DNA from: Streptomyces niveus
Lineage (GTDB): Bacteria; Actinomycetota; Actinomycetes; Streptomycetales; Streptomycetaceae
Reading direction: 5' to 3'
Length of the DNA stretch: 64,000 nucleotides
Assembly: GCF_001723055.1 (NCBI RefSeq)
Contig: NZ_MDCR01000028.1
Coordinates: forward strand, 1 to 64,000
Under the pieces are notes generated by a model, which saw only the letters and a list, made by a program, of their open reading frames with translations, searched no databases and was not told where the DNA came from. Below, piece after piece: positions 1-7,743 of this stretch; the first letter of the stretch is position 1; each line of letters opens with the position of its first letter. Both the position numbers and the translations under genes were made by a program.

Positions 1-312
1 GACGCCGTGATCGTCGGCGCGCTCGCCGTCGCCGCCGCGACCGTCGCCCGCGCGCTCCCGCTGCCGGGTCCCGCCTCGATCGTGGTCGCCCTCGCGGCCG
101 GTGCGGGCGCCGGGATCCTGGCGGGCGGGCTCACCGACATCGGTGGCCAGGGCGCGCTGCTGGGCCTCGGGGCCGGGGTGTGCGCGCTGATCGGGCTGCG
201 GGTGGCCAGCTACGACTACCCGTCGCGCTTCGTCCACATGACCGCCGGGGTCGCGCTGCCGCTCACGGTCGCCGTACCCGCGATCTACCTGCTGGGGCGG
301 GCCCTGGCGTAA
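1..312 (+). CDS. C-terminal part of a multi-pass membrane protein, family not recognised
   Basis: The frame is open from the first base, so the gene begins upstream of the window; the first in-window candidate start is GTG at 7. The visible residues are rich in Ala, Gly, Val and Leu and form about three hydrophobic stretches, so this is the end of an integral membrane protein. I do not recognise the family and see no catalytic motif. A weak stem (338-345 with 359-366) follows and may end the transcript before the next gene, which has its own TAGGCT box at 451-456. It could be a complete small protein starting at 7, but no ribosome binding site is visible there. Confidence 0.6.
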   Translation, partial: DAVIVGALAVAAATVARALPLPGPASIVVALAAGAGAGILAGGLTDIGGQGALLGLGAGVCALIGLRVASYDYPSRFVHMTAGVALPLTVAVPAIYLLGRALA

Positions 313-504
313 CACGTCACACGTCACACCGACACCTGTCCGGGAACCGAACAGAGGGTCCCGGACGTCGACCAAATGCGGTACGTGCGGACACGCCGTA
401 CGGCCGCGATCCGAGATCGATCCGCGGGACCAGAGCGACAACGCTGCCATTAGGCTCACGGTCGTCATGGGGGCTGGTACCACCAGGGTGGGGGACACCG
501 AGCA

Positions 505-1251
505 ATGCGAGCACTGCGAATTCTGCTGATCGTCGTCGTGATCCTCGGCGGGCTGTTCGTGGCCGTCGACCGGGCCGCGGTGTACTTCGCCGAGAGCGAG
601 GCGGCGAGCAAGATCAAGAGCAGCCAGGGTCTCACCGGCGAGCCCAGTGTCTCCATCAAGGGCTTCCCCTTCCTGACCCAGGTCGCCGGCTCCTCGCTGG
701 ACGAGATAGAGGTCAGTGTCGGCGGGATAACCGCCACCACCGAGGGCCGCGACGTCGAGGTCACCGAGGTGAAGGCCACGCTGCGGGACGTCGAGGTGAA
801 CAGCAGCTTCTCGTCGGCGGTCGCGCGCAGCGCGGACGGCTCGGCGCTGATCTCGTACGCGGATCTCACCAAGTCCGCGCCGAAGGGCGCGACGGTCGGC
901 TACGCGGGTCCCGAGCGGGCGGCCAAGGGCCAGGTCAAGGTGTCGGGGCCGCTGAACGATCTGGTGGAGGGCGCGGGCATCGAGGTGCCGGACGCCTTCA
1001 AGGGGATGCTGACGGACGACTTCACGGCGTACAGCACCGTCTCGCTGGAGGCGGGCGACAAGGTCCGGCTGCGCGCCGAGGACCTGCCGGAGCTGCCGGT
1101 GCCGGGTGTCCAGGACAAGCTGAAAGAGGTCGTGGACTACGACCTGACGATCGACGGGATGCCGTCGACCATCAAGCTCGACAAGGTGACGGCGACGGAG
1201 GACGGTCTGCGGTTCTCGGGCACGGGCACGGACGTCGACCTGGCGAGCTGA
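505..1251 (+). CDS. DUF2993 (LmeA-like) exported lipid-binding family protein
   Basis: A 248-residue protein with an N-terminal hydrophobic segment (about residues 5-24) that acts as signal or anchor, followed by a soluble domain. The order of motifs (a short stretch before SIKGFPFL near residue 50, then repeated beta-rich segments with DLTIDGMPSTIKL near 210) is that of the DUF2993 family. In mycobacteria a member, LmeA, binds phospholipid and takes part in lipoarabinomannan elongation; Streptomyces lacks that polymer, so the role here is open. It probably sits at the outer face of the membrane. The start is ATG 505; the promoter is likely TAGGCT at 451-456, giving a short untranslated leader. 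Confidence 0.75.
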   Translation: MRALRILLIVVVILGGLFVAVDRAAVYFAESEAASKIKSSQGLTGEPSVSIKGFPFLTQVAGSSLDEIEVSVGGITATTEGRDVEVTEVKATLRDVEVNSSFSSAVARSADGSALISYADLTKSAPKGATVGYAGPERAAKGQVKVSGPLNDLVEGAGIEVPDAFKGMLTDDFTAYSTVSLEAGDKVRLRAEDLPELPVPGVQDKLKEVVDYDLTIDGMPSTIKLDKVTATEDGLRFSGTGTDVDLAS

Positions 1252-1420
1252 CGGGCCCAAGGGGACGGCGGGGGCGTGGGCGTCTCCGTATGGTGAGACG
1301 CGGATGTCCATCCCGTAGATGGAACGGGCGTCCGGGCGGCGCCGCGGCCGTCTCCTGACGGCGCCGAGCGCGGATCCGTCCCGCATTTCGGACGATCCCG
1401 TCTCGCCATTCGACACACCG

Positions 1421-1450
1421 GTGACATCGCACCGTATACGTCCCTACGAT
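1421..1450 (+). promoter_or_regulatory. Vegetative promoter of the leader ORF and sulfurtransferase operon
   Basis: GTGACA at 1421-1426 and TACGAT at 1445-1450 are 18 nt apart, a good match to the HrdB-type consensus. Transcription would begin about 7 nt after the -10 box, which is the A of the ATG at 1458, so the leader ORF would be leaderless. Confidence 0.6.
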
Positions 1451-1457
1451 CGGACGC

Positions 1458-1565
1458 ATGCAGTGCTTCATCAGCGGTCTCCAGCAGCGGGGACAGGCGA
1501 ACCTCACGAAGCGGCGGGCAGTCGACCTGTGCCGCGTCGCCGCCATGCTCTGTCGCACCGCCTGA
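1458..1565 (+). CDS. Cys-containing leader peptide upstream of the sulfurtransferase
   Basis: A 35-codon ORF whose ATG lies 7 nt after a -10 box, so it is probably translated from a leaderless mRNA. Its C-terminal half reads LTKRRAVDLCRVAAMLCRTA, with Cys at 3, 25 and 32; short peptides of this kind are annotated as putative leader peptides upstream of actinobacterial sulfur genes. In mycobacteria, leaderless Cys-rich short ORFs before the cysA2/sseC operon act as cysteine-responsive attenuators. Position, leaderless start and downstream genes agree with that role here. The Cys residues are not consecutive, so the strength of any cysteine sensing is uncertain. It is 145 nt upstream of the sulfurtransferase ATG. 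Confidence 0.65.
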   Translation: MQCFISGLQQRGQANLTKRRAVDLCRVAAMLCRTA

Positions 1566-1589
1566 GCGGGATACGTCCTTCCCGCCACC

Positions 1590-1706
1590 TCTCCCCGGCC
1601 CTTCGAACGCATCAGGGCCACCCCGTGCCGTACGCAGCCCGCCGCGCCTCCGTGCCCGGAAGGCGCCGCCGCCCGCACCACCCGCCGCACACTGCCCCGG
1701 AGGAGA
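1590..1706 (+). promoter_or_regulatory. Candidate attenuator: anti-Shine-Dalgarno segment and sulfurtransferase ribosome binding site
   Basis: The segment TCTCCCCGG at 1590-1598, just after the leader ORF, can pair with CCGGAGGAGA at 1697-1706, which contains the ribosome binding site of the sulfurtransferase: nine base pairs with one bulged A. A ribosome stalled on the leader ORF could change access to this pairing. This is inferred from complementarity only; no folding was computed. Confidence 0.35.
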
Positions 1707-1710
1707 ACAC

Positions 1711-2550
1711 ATGAGCCGCAGCGACGTCCTGGTAGACGCCGACTGGGTCGAGGCCCACATCGACGACCCGAAGGTCGTCATCGTCGAGGTCGACGAGGAC
1801 ACCTCGGCGTACGAGAAGAACCACATCCGTAACGCCGTACGCATCGACTGGAAGCAGGACCTCCAGGACCCGGTGCGCCGCGACTTCGTCGACCAGGAGG
1901 GCTTCGAGAAGCTCCTGTCCGCGAAGGGCATCGGCAACGACGACCTCGTGATCCTCTACGGCGGCAACAACAACTGGTTCGCCTCGTACGCGTACTGGTA
2001 CTTCAAGCTCTACGGCCACGAGGGCGTCAAGCTCCTCGACGGTGGCCGCAAGAAGTGGGAGCTGGACTCGCGCGACCTGGTCGACGCGGTGCCGGAGCGC
2101 GCGGCCACGCAGTACAAGGCCAAGGCCCAGGACACGTCCATCCGCGCCTTCCGTGACGACGTCGTCGCCGCGATCGGCAGCCTGAACCTGGTCGACGTGC
2201 GCTCGCCCGACGAGTTCAGCGGCAAGCTGCTCGCCCCGGCGCACCTCCCGCAGGAGCAGTCGCAGCGCCCCGGCCACGTGCCGAGCGCGCGCAACATCCC
2301 GTGGTCGAAGAACGCCAACGACGACGGCACGTTCAAGTCGGACGACGAGCTCAAGGCCCTCTACGAGGAGGAGCAGGTCGACCTGGCGAAGGACACCATC
2401 GCCTACTGCCGCATCGGTGAGCGCTCGGCGCTCACCTGGTTCGTGCTGCACGAGCTGCTCGGCCAGGAGAACGTCAAGAACTACGACGGCTCGTGGACCG
2501 AGTACGGCTCCCTCGTCGGCGTGCCGATCGAGCTCGGCCCCGCCAAGTAA
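1711..2550 (+). CDS. cysA: Thiosulfate/3-mercaptopyruvate sulfurtransferase (tandem rhodanese)
   Basis: A 279-residue cytoplasmic enzyme that moves a sulfane sulfur from thiosulfate or mercaptopyruvate to an acceptor through a cysteine persulfide. Two rhodanese domains are visible: an inactive N-terminal one (about 5-130) and a catalytic one (about 150-275) with the active loop CRIGERS, Cys233 being the persulfide carrier. Length and domain order fit the SseA/CysA group. The ATG at 1711 follows CCGGAGGAG at good spacing. The next gene, DUF1416, starts 32 nt downstream and is its usual partner (cysA2-sseC2 in mycobacteria). Expression is probably set by the leader ORF upstream. Confidence 0.92.
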   Translation: MSRSDVLVDADWVEAHIDDPKVVIVEVDEDTSAYEKNHIRNAVRIDWKQDLQDPVRRDFVDQEGFEKLLSAKGIGNDDLVILYGGNNNWFASYAYWYFKLYGHEGVKLLDGGRKKWELDSRDLVDAVPERAATQYKAKAQDTSIRAFRDDVVAAIGSLNLVDVRSPDEFSGKLLAPAHLPQEQSQRPGHVPSARNIPWSKNANDDGTFKSDDELKALYEEEQVDLAKDTIAYCRIGERSALTWFVLHELLGQENVKNYDGSWTEYGSLVGVPIELGPAK

Positions 2551-2582
2551 CCCGACCGCCCGACCCGGAGGACAGATCCCAT

Positions 2583-2870
2583 ATGTGTGGAGCGAAGGCC
2601 GGCGGCCCGGACGCCTCGACGATCAAGCCCGGTGAGACCACCATCCAGGGTTCCGTGACCCGCGACGGCGAGCCCGTCACCGGTTACGTACGCCTGCTGG
2701 ACTCGACCGGAGAATTCACCGCGGAGGTCCCGACCTCGGCGACCGGACAGTTCCGCTTCTACGCGGCCGAGGGCACGTGGACCGTACGCGCGCTGGTGCC
2801 GGGCGGCACGGCGGACCGTACGGTCGTCGCGCAGACCGGTGGTCTGGCCGAGGTGGCCATCGCGGTCTGA
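2583..2870 (+). CDS. DUF1416 protein (SseC-like), partner of the sulfurtransferase
   Basis: A 95-residue protein that begins MCGAKAG and folds, by family, as a small beta-sandwich; the conserved motif YVRLLDSTGEFTAEV is at about 38-52 and FRFYAAEGTW at about 59-68. The family is found next to rhodaneses in actinobacteria (SseC in M. tuberculosis) and has been linked to sulfur metabolism, but its biochemical role is not known to me. The ATG at 2583 gives the family length; the longer frame from 2493 overlaps the sulfurtransferase and is not needed. It shares the sulfurtransferase transcript and ends before a terminator stem. Confidence 0.88.
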   Translation: MCGAKAGGPDASTIKPGETTIQGSVTRDGEPVTGYVRLLDSTGEFTAEVPTSATGQFRFYAAEGTWTVRALVPGGTADRTVVAQTGGLAEVAIAV

Positions 2871-2913
2871 GCCGGGCGGCCGGCGGTGTCGGTGTAGGAC
2901 ATGATCGGCCGGA

Positions 2914-2961
2914 GGGCCGCACCCCAGGGGGTTGGACGCTTCCTGACACGGGGTGCGGCCC
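2914..2961 (+). terminator. Terminator after the sulfurtransferase operon
   Basis: A perfect 12-bp inverted repeat, GGGCCGCACCCC at 2914-2925 and GGGGTGCGGCCC at 2950-2961, with a 24-nt loop. There is only a short T-poor tail, as is common for Streptomyces. Confidence 0.7.
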
Positions 2962-2986
2962 TTCGTGCCGTCGGTAAGCTCGATGT

Positions 2987-3307
2987 ATGTATACGCGACG
3001 CCGTCGCCGCTACTTCGTGCTGATGGGCGGGTGCATCGCCCTGTTCGTCTCCGCGTGGGCGTTCGTGCGCCTGTGGTCGGTGCCGGTGGCGATCGGCATG
3101 TGCGTGGTCGCGATGGTCATCCCGCCGATCGCGGCGATGACGGCGAATACGCGGGGCCCGGACGACCGCTGGTGGGACGACCCGTCGGGCGACCCGAAGT
3201 CGGACGAGTGGTGGGACGAACTGGACGGCAAGAAGAAGCCCCCGAACCCGCCGCCACCGTCCCCGAGGCCGCGTAAGCCTCCGAAGCCGCCCAAGCCTCC
3301 GAAATGA
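2987..3307 (+). CDS. DUF3099 small membrane protein with proline-rich tail
   Basis: A 106-residue protein: basic N-terminus (MYTRRRRRYF), two membrane segments at about 11-31 and 33-50, then an acidic, Trp-containing soluble part (WWDDPSGD near 60, EWWDEL near 72) and a tail of Pro and Lys repeats. This is the DUF3099 layout, common in Streptomyces and without known function. TAAGCT at 2975-2980 is 6 nt before the ATG, so the mRNA is probably leaderless. The proline-rich tail is low complexity and its length is likely to vary between strains. Confidence 0.8.
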   Translation: MYTRRRRRYFVLMGGCIALFVSAWAFVRLWSVPVAIGMCVVAMVIPPIAAMTANTRGPDDRWWDDPSGDPKSDEWWDELDGKKKPPNPPPPSPRPRKPPKPPKPPK

Positions 3308-3352
3308 CGCCGGGGGCAGCATGCTCGAACCGTGAGCCGCTACGGTGAAGGC

Positions 3353-3928
3353 ATGACCGCACTGCCGGACTGGATGCGCCCGCCGCGTGCGGAAGGCTGG
3401 TTCGCGGAGGACCTGGACCGCCTCCCCGAGGCGCCCCGCCACACCGAGCTGATCGACGGAGCGCTCGTATTCATGATGTCGCCACAGAGGTGGTGGCACG
3501 GCCACCTCGTCACCATGCTCACCGTCGCTCTCATGGAGCAGGCACCGGCCGACGTCAGAGTCGGTCGCGAGATGACCATCAAGCTTGACCAGCGCAATCG
3601 GCCCGAGCCGGATCTGCTCGTCACGACGGCCGACTACGACGGCGACCGCACCTGGTTCGCACCGGACGAGGTACGGCTCGCGGTCGAGGTGGTCTCTCCC
3701 GAGTCGGCCCACCGCGATCGCACGGTGAAGCTCCGCAAGTACGCGGAGGCCGGCATCCCGCACTTCTGGCGCATCGAGGAAGAGAACGGAGCGCCCGTCG
3801 TGCACGTCTACGAACTCGACGAGCCGACCGCCTCATACGTACCTGTCGGCATCTTCCGGGGCTCGCTCCACCGGCCGCTGCCCTTCGAGATCAACCTCGA
3901 CCTGGACAAGCTCGCTCCGTCCGGCTAG
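3353..3928 (+). CDS. Uma2-family (PD-(D/E)XK fold) nuclease-like protein
   Basis: A 191-residue protein of the Uma2 family, which has the restriction-endonuclease fold. The family core is visible: RPEPDLLV near residue 83, LAVEVVSPES near 103 and D..VKLRKYAEAGIPHFWRI after it, with the acidic residues and Lys of the active site present. Family members are abundant in cyanobacteria and Streptomyces and their substrates are unknown. TACGGT at 3341-3346 is 6 nt before ATG 3353, which supports this start over the GTG at 3332. It stands alone, convergent with the DsrE gene. Confidence 0.85.
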   Translation: MTALPDWMRPPRAEGWFAEDLDRLPEAPRHTELIDGALVFMMSPQRWWHGHLVTMLTVALMEQAPADVRVGREMTIKLDQRNRPEPDLLVTTADYDGDRTWFAPDEVRLAVEVVSPESAHRDRTVKLRKYAEAGIPHFWRIEEENGAPVVHVYELDEPTASYVPVGIFRGSLHRPLPFEINLDLDKLAPSG

Positions 3929-3958
3929 GTCGTTCCGGCACGCCTCACCGGCAGACCG

Positions 3959-4321
3959 TCAGTACACGAGCGCCTGTGCGTCGTCCGACATCGCCTCGCT
4001 CACGAAGACCTGCGCGCCCGCGATGCGTACGCCCTCCAGAACGTCCTTCTCCTCGATGTTCCGGCGCGCCGCGCACTGCGTGCAGAGGGTGATACGGCCC
4101 GACGACTGGATCGACTCGATCAGGTCGGGCAGCGGGGCGGCGTGCGGGAGTTCGAAGGTGGCCGCCCGGCCCGGGAGGGCGAACCACGCCGACTCGCCGG
4201 TCAGCCAGAGGGAGACCTCCACCCCGCTCGCCACGGCGACCGCCGCCACGGTGAAGGCCTGCGAGCAGCGCTCTGGGGCGTCGGCGCCGGCGGTTACCTT
4301 GATCACGAGCTTCTTGGCCAT
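3959..4321 (-). CDS. DsrE/DsrF-like sulfur-relay family protein
   Basis: A 120-residue cytoplasmic protein of the DsrE/F/H fold. The N-terminus MAKKLVIKVTAGADAPERC and the segment ITLCTQCAARRNIEE with Cys80 and Cys83 are family features; DsrE relatives carry sulfur on a conserved Cys or form small oligomers. Its place 1.4 kb from the sulfurtransferase and DUF1416 genes suggests a link to persulfide handling, but it has its own transcript on the opposite strand. The ATG at 4321 removes an upstream extension that would run through the neighbouring promoter region. Confidence 0.8.
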   Translation of the reverse strand: MAKKLVIKVTAGADAPERCSQAFTVAAVAVASGVEVSLWLTGESAWFALPGRAATFELPHAAPLPDLIESIQSSGRITLCTQCAARRNIEEKDVLEGVRIAGAQVFVSEAMSDDAQALVY

Positions 4322-4424
4322 GTTCCGAACTGTAATGCGCGCCTGTACAACCCCGTTGGCGCCCGACTGGTCTGTTGGATGCGCGGGATACGGAACCCGC
4401 GCCTCAGTCCTGTGGGGGGACCTC

Positions 4425-5165
4425 TTGGAATCGCCTGAAAGACCACGCCCGCCCCGGGGGCGGCGCACCACGGCTCTGATCGCGGGGGCGGCCGTCCTCG
4501 GCGTACTCGCCGGAGCCGTCACCGGGTACGCGGTGCAGTACCAGCGCGAGCCCACGCCGCTGCCGCCGCTGGCGCAGGCCGAGTTGCGGGCGCCGAAGCC
4601 CGTACCGGCCGACGGGAAGACCACCGCGCGCTCGCTGTCGGCGAACCGGTGGGACACGAGCGACGGTGATCTGCGCGACGTGCTGGTGAGGAAGCCCGCG
4701 GGCGCGCGGACCGAGAAGAAGACCGGCTGGCTCGATCTGCCGGACTACGCGGCCGAGTTCGAGCGGCCCGACGACATCTTCGAGGACCTGGCGGAGAGCC
4801 AGTTCCGGCGTGCCGCGAGCGTCCGCTGGTCCGAGGGAGGCGCGATCTACGTGACCGTCACCCTCATCCAGTTCCGTGACGAGGAGAGCCTGGAGGCCTT
4901 CGCGTTCGCGGGCAACCAGCAGCGGTACATGGGTGACGACGACTGGGCGGGCAACAAGGGCTCGGCCATCCCGGGCAGCAAGCGCGGCCGGACGTGGGTG
5001 TTCGACGAGCCGGACCGGGAGCCGGGCTACGAGCCGTACTACCAGGCGCGCGCCGTCGCGTACCACGGCGACATCGTCATGGACATCCGTTACGACAACA
5101 ACCGGGGCCCGGTCCCGAAGAAGGCCTTCGAGGCCCTCGCCAAGCGGCAGTTGGAGCTCCTGTGA
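4425..5165 (+). CDS. Membrane-anchored protein of unknown function, first of three in tandem
   Basis: A 246-residue protein with a short basic N-terminus, one membrane segment (about 15-36) and a C-terminal domain of about 200 residues predicted to be outside the cell. I do not recognise a named domain. The start is TTG 4425, chosen because GGGGGGA lies just upstream and the longer frame would overlap the DsrE promoter. The stop overlaps the GTG of the next gene, so the two are translationally coupled. The three genes 4425-6846 share this layout and probably form one complex or derive from one another. Confidence 0.7.
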   Translation: MESPERPRPPRGRRTTALIAGAAVLGVLAGAVTGYAVQYQREPTPLPPLAQAELRAPKPVPADGKTTARSLSANRWDTSDGDLRDVLVRKPAGARTEKKTGWLDLPDYAAEFERPDDIFEDLAESQFRRAASVRWSEGGAIYVTVTLIQFRDEESLEAFAFAGNQQRYMGDDDWAGNKGSAIPGSKRGRTWVFDEPDREPGYEPYYQARAVAYHGDIVMDIRYDNNRGPVPKKAFEALAKRQLELL

Positions 5166-5947
5166 CCGACGACCAGCGGCCGGAGACCCCCGGCGACGAC
5201 GTCATCGGGTCGGACCCGCCGCCCCGCCGCGTCCCCCGGCGCGTCGTCGCCGGTGTCTCGGCCGTACTCGCGCTCGCCGTCGCCGTCGGCGGCGGGATCT
5301 GGGCCGTCGGCAAGGTCGGCGACGCCGACCGTACCGCCCCCACCCGTGCCTGGCCCGCGCCGGACGAGGCGAGCGCCGAGGAGGAGAAGCCCCTCGTGCC
5401 CGCCGGCGTCGGCGCCAAGCTGCTCGCCGTGCCGGACGGCTATCAGCCGGGCCCCGACATCGGGTCGCTCGGCAACGACAACGTGCTGGACGCCACGCGC
5501 ACCGACAGGCACGCCGGGGACGCCGTACGCGGTCTCAAGGCGGGCGAGCGGGACCGGCTGGCCAAGGCCCTGAAGAAGCTGACGTTCACGGGCGGTGCCC
5601 AGCGCAGCTACACCGCGCCGGACAGCCTGTTCGTCGTGGAGCTGCACCTCGCGCAGGTCGAGGAGGCCGGGGCCGACCGCGCGCTCTCCCGGTTCCGGTC
5701 GGACACCGGGAACATCCTCGGCGCTCTCCGCGAGGGCCCGCCGGTCAAGGCGAACGGCGACGCCGACTGCTATCTGCTGCCGGACGCCGAGGGCCGGAAG
5801 CTGGACGCCATGCTGTGCGGCGCGTACGCGCACGACGTGCTGATCACGGCGTACGCGTACGGCGCCGAGAAGCTGGACACGGAAGAGGTCGCCCGCGTGC
5901 TCGCCAGTCAGATCAACCATGTCGCGTCCCCGGAGGCGTCCGCATGA
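5162..5947 (+). CDS. Membrane-anchored protein of unknown function, second of three in tandem
   Basis: A 261-residue protein: acidic and proline-rich N-terminus, one membrane segment at about 27-48, and an extracytoplasmic domain. Two Cys residues (in DADCYLLPD and AMLCGAY, about 201 and 219) lie close together and could form a disulfide outside the cell. GTG 5162 overlaps the previous stop (GTGA) and the stop overlaps the next ATG (ATGA), so all three genes are one coupled unit. No family name comes to mind and no enzyme motif is visible. Confidence 0.72.
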   Translation: MTDDQRPETPGDDVIGSDPPPRRVPRRVVAGVSAVLALAVAVGGGIWAVGKVGDADRTAPTRAWPAPDEASAEEEKPLVPAGVGAKLLAVPDGYQPGPDIGSLGNDNVLDATRTDRHAGDAVRGLKAGERDRLAKALKKLTFTGGAQRSYTAPDSLFVVELHLAQVEEAGADRALSRFRSDTGNILGALREGPPVKANGDADCYLLPDAEGRKLDAMLCGAYAHDVLITAYAYGAEKLDTEEVARVLASQINHVASPEASA

Positions 5948-6846
5948 GCGACCGGACCACAGCCTCCGGTGGCGCCGGCTCCACCGCCACCGCCATCTCG
6001 CCCGTCGAAGAGGTCACCACCCCAGCGGTCCCGGACGGCCCGGCGCCCGTGCCGGAGCCCGCACCCCGCCGCCGCCCCGCCGCGCTGTTCGCCGCCCTGC
6101 GCTGGACCGCCGCCGCGGTCGTCTTCGGCGCGCTCGGCACGACCGTCGCGTACGCCGTGACCGACCGTGACCGCACCGACATCCCCACCCTGGCCACCCA
6201 GGGCGACGGCCGCTGGACGTACCCGCCGCTCGCCAGACCGGCCCTGCCCGTGGGGGCGCAGGCCCCGTTCACCGCCGGCAACCGGGGCCAGATCCACTAC
6301 GCCGACCTGGAGCAGCTCCTGCTGCCCGCGCCCGAGGGAAGCCGCCCGGACCCGGCACTCGCCGCCGGGAAGGGCGGGAAGAGCCGGGTGCCGGTCAGCC
6401 GCTTCCTCCAGGAGTACGCCGAGGACACCCGTGGCTCCATGGCCGCCGACCTCCGCGACAACGGCCTGCGCCATATCGCGGCACGCGGCTGGACCATGAC
6501 CGACGACGGCACCTCCACCCGTGTCTACCTGCTGCGATTCAACTCCAGCGCCTCCCAGCTGTTCTTCTTCGGCACCTACCTCAGGGGCACCAAGGACGCT
6601 CCGCAGAGGCTGAAGGACGTCGAGAAGCTGTCCTCCGCCCAGGACCACGGGTACGAGGCGGCCGGTGTCACCGGCACCGACACGTACTTCTACGACGAGA
6701 TCGCGCCGCGCGGCCCCGTTCATGTCCGGCACGCCTACATCACCGCCGGTGACACCGTCGCGCTGGTCGTCCAGTCCCGTAAGGGCTCCTTGCCCGCCGT
6801 CCCGTTCGACCAGACGGTGATCCTCCAGAACCAGCTGCTCGGCTGA
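5944..6846 (+). CDS. Membrane-anchored protein of unknown function, third of three in tandem
   Basis: A 300-residue protein with a proline-rich cytoplasmic N-terminus of about 50 residues, one membrane segment (about 52-75) and an extracytoplasmic domain. It has the same layout as the two preceding proteins, and the three C-terminal domains look distantly alike (an alpha/beta pattern with a strand such as VYLLRFNSSAS). The ATG at 5944 overlaps the previous stop. Function unknown; a surface sensor or lipoprotein-like complex is a guess. A stem at 6861-6894 closes the operon. Confidence 0.72.
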   Translation: MSDRTTASGGAGSTATAISPVEEVTTPAVPDGPAPVPEPAPRRRPAALFAALRWTAAAVVFGALGTTVAYAVTDRDRTDIPTLATQGDGRWTYPPLARPALPVGAQAPFTAGNRGQIHYADLEQLLLPAPEGSRPDPALAAGKGGKSRVPVSRFLQEYAEDTRGSMAADLRDNGLRHIAARGWTMTDDGTSTRVYLLRFNSSASQLFFFGTYLRGTKDAPQRLKDVEKLSSAQDHGYEAAGVTGTDTYFYDEIAPRGPVHVRHAYITAGDTVALVVQSRKGSLPAVPFDQTVILQNQLLG

Positions 6847-6860
6847 GGGGCGCGGAGAGC

Positions 6861-6894
6861 GGCCGGTTCCCACCCATTAGGCTGGGGACCGGCC
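6861..6894 (+). terminator. Stem-loop after the three-gene membrane operon
   Basis: GGCCGGT at 6861-6867 pairs with ACCGGCC at 6888-6894, extended by three more pairs with one bulge. The loop contains TAGGCT, which could instead be the -10 box for the small gene that follows. Confidence 0.45.
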
Positions 6895-6935
6895 CTTCAC
6901 CGCCCCGACGCACGACGCACACCGAGGAGCACCCC

Positions 6936-7037
6936 GTGCTTGAGAACTTCTTCTCCGCCCTGCTCGCCCTGATCGCGGTGGCGATCGCGGCTTTCGCGGT
7001 GCTGGCCGTGAAGAAGCTGTACCAGGGCCAGAACTGA
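6936..7037 (+). CDS. 33-residue single-span membrane peptide
   Basis: A short ORF from GTG 6936 preceded by GAGGAG at good spacing. It encodes MLENFFSALLALI, a continuous hydrophobic helix to about residue 25, then the basic end VKKLYQGQN. This is one membrane span with a short polar tail, probably inserted in the plasma membrane. The clear ribosome binding site and codon pattern favour a real gene. It lies between the three-gene membrane operon and nitrobindin; whether it interacts with either is unknown. Confidence 0.6.
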   Translation: MLENFFSALLALIAVAIAAFAVLAVKKLYQGQN

Positions 7038-7113
7038 TCGCGTCCGGATCCGTTCGCCTTCTTTCTCCTCCTCCCGCATCTCACCGCCTCTCTACAGATC
7101 GCCTGAGCCGCTC

Positions 7114-7686
7114 ATGATCGAGATCCCGTCCGACCTCAACCCGGACCTTGTCCCGCTCGCCTTCCTCCTCGGTGACTGGGAGGGCGTGGGTGTCTTCGAC
7201 TTCCCCGGCGAGGAGAAGGCCAACTTCGGCCAGGAAGTCTCCTTCAGCCACGACGGCCGGGACTTCATCGAGTACGCCTCGCACACCTGGGCCCTCGACG
7301 CCGAAGGCAACAAGCTCCGCCCCATCGAGTCCGAGTCCGGCTATTGGCGCATCGACAAGAACCGCAAGGTCGAGGTCGTCATGGTGCGTGACCAGGGCAT
7401 CGTGGAGATCTGGTACGGGGAGCTGGCCGACCAGAAGCCGCAGATCGACCTCGTCACGGACGCGGTCGCGCGGACGGCTTCCGCCGACCCGTACAGCGGT
7501 GGCAAGCGGCTCTACGGCTACGTCAACAGCGACCTGATGTGGGTCGGCGAGAAGTCCACCCCCGAGGTGCCGCTGCGCGCGTACATGTCGGCGCACCTGA
7601 AGAAGATCGTCACCCCGGAGCAGGTCGCGGCCTGGGCGAAGGACCTCGGTGACCTGCCGGACGACGGCATCGCCTTCTTCAAGTAG
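7114..7686 (+). CDS. Nitrobindin-family heme-binding beta-barrel protein
   Basis: A 190-residue protein of the FABP-like/nitrobindin family (once DUF1794). The family signature GxWxGxG is present as GDWEGVG at residues 20-26. Nitrobindins form a ten-stranded barrel that binds ferric heme b through a C-terminal His and isomerise peroxynitrite or bind NO; a candidate His lies in YMSAHLKK near 155. It is cytoplasmic. The start is ATG 7114. It lies directly before nur; the same protein is found near sulfurtransferase genes in mycobacteria (Rv0813c), so the neighbourhood is old. Confidence 0.87.
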   Translation: MIEIPSDLNPDLVPLAFLLGDWEGVGVFDFPGEEKANFGQEVSFSHDGRDFIEYASHTWALDAEGNKLRPIESESGYWRIDKNRKVEVVMVRDQGIVEIWYGELADQKPQIDLVTDAVARTASADPYSGGKRLYGYVNSDLMWVGEKSTPEVPLRAYMSAHLKKIVTPEQVAAWAKDLGDLPDDGIAFFK

Positions 7687-7743
7687 GCGACCAGTAGGCG
7701 GCAAGTAGCCGACCGGAAGCGCCGCGCTGCCTACACTGGGTGT

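Noticed and set aside
4876..6846. A single 656-codon protein
   Set aside because: Only the part from ATG 5944 is coding; the first two thirds are an out-of-frame reading of the two upstream genes.
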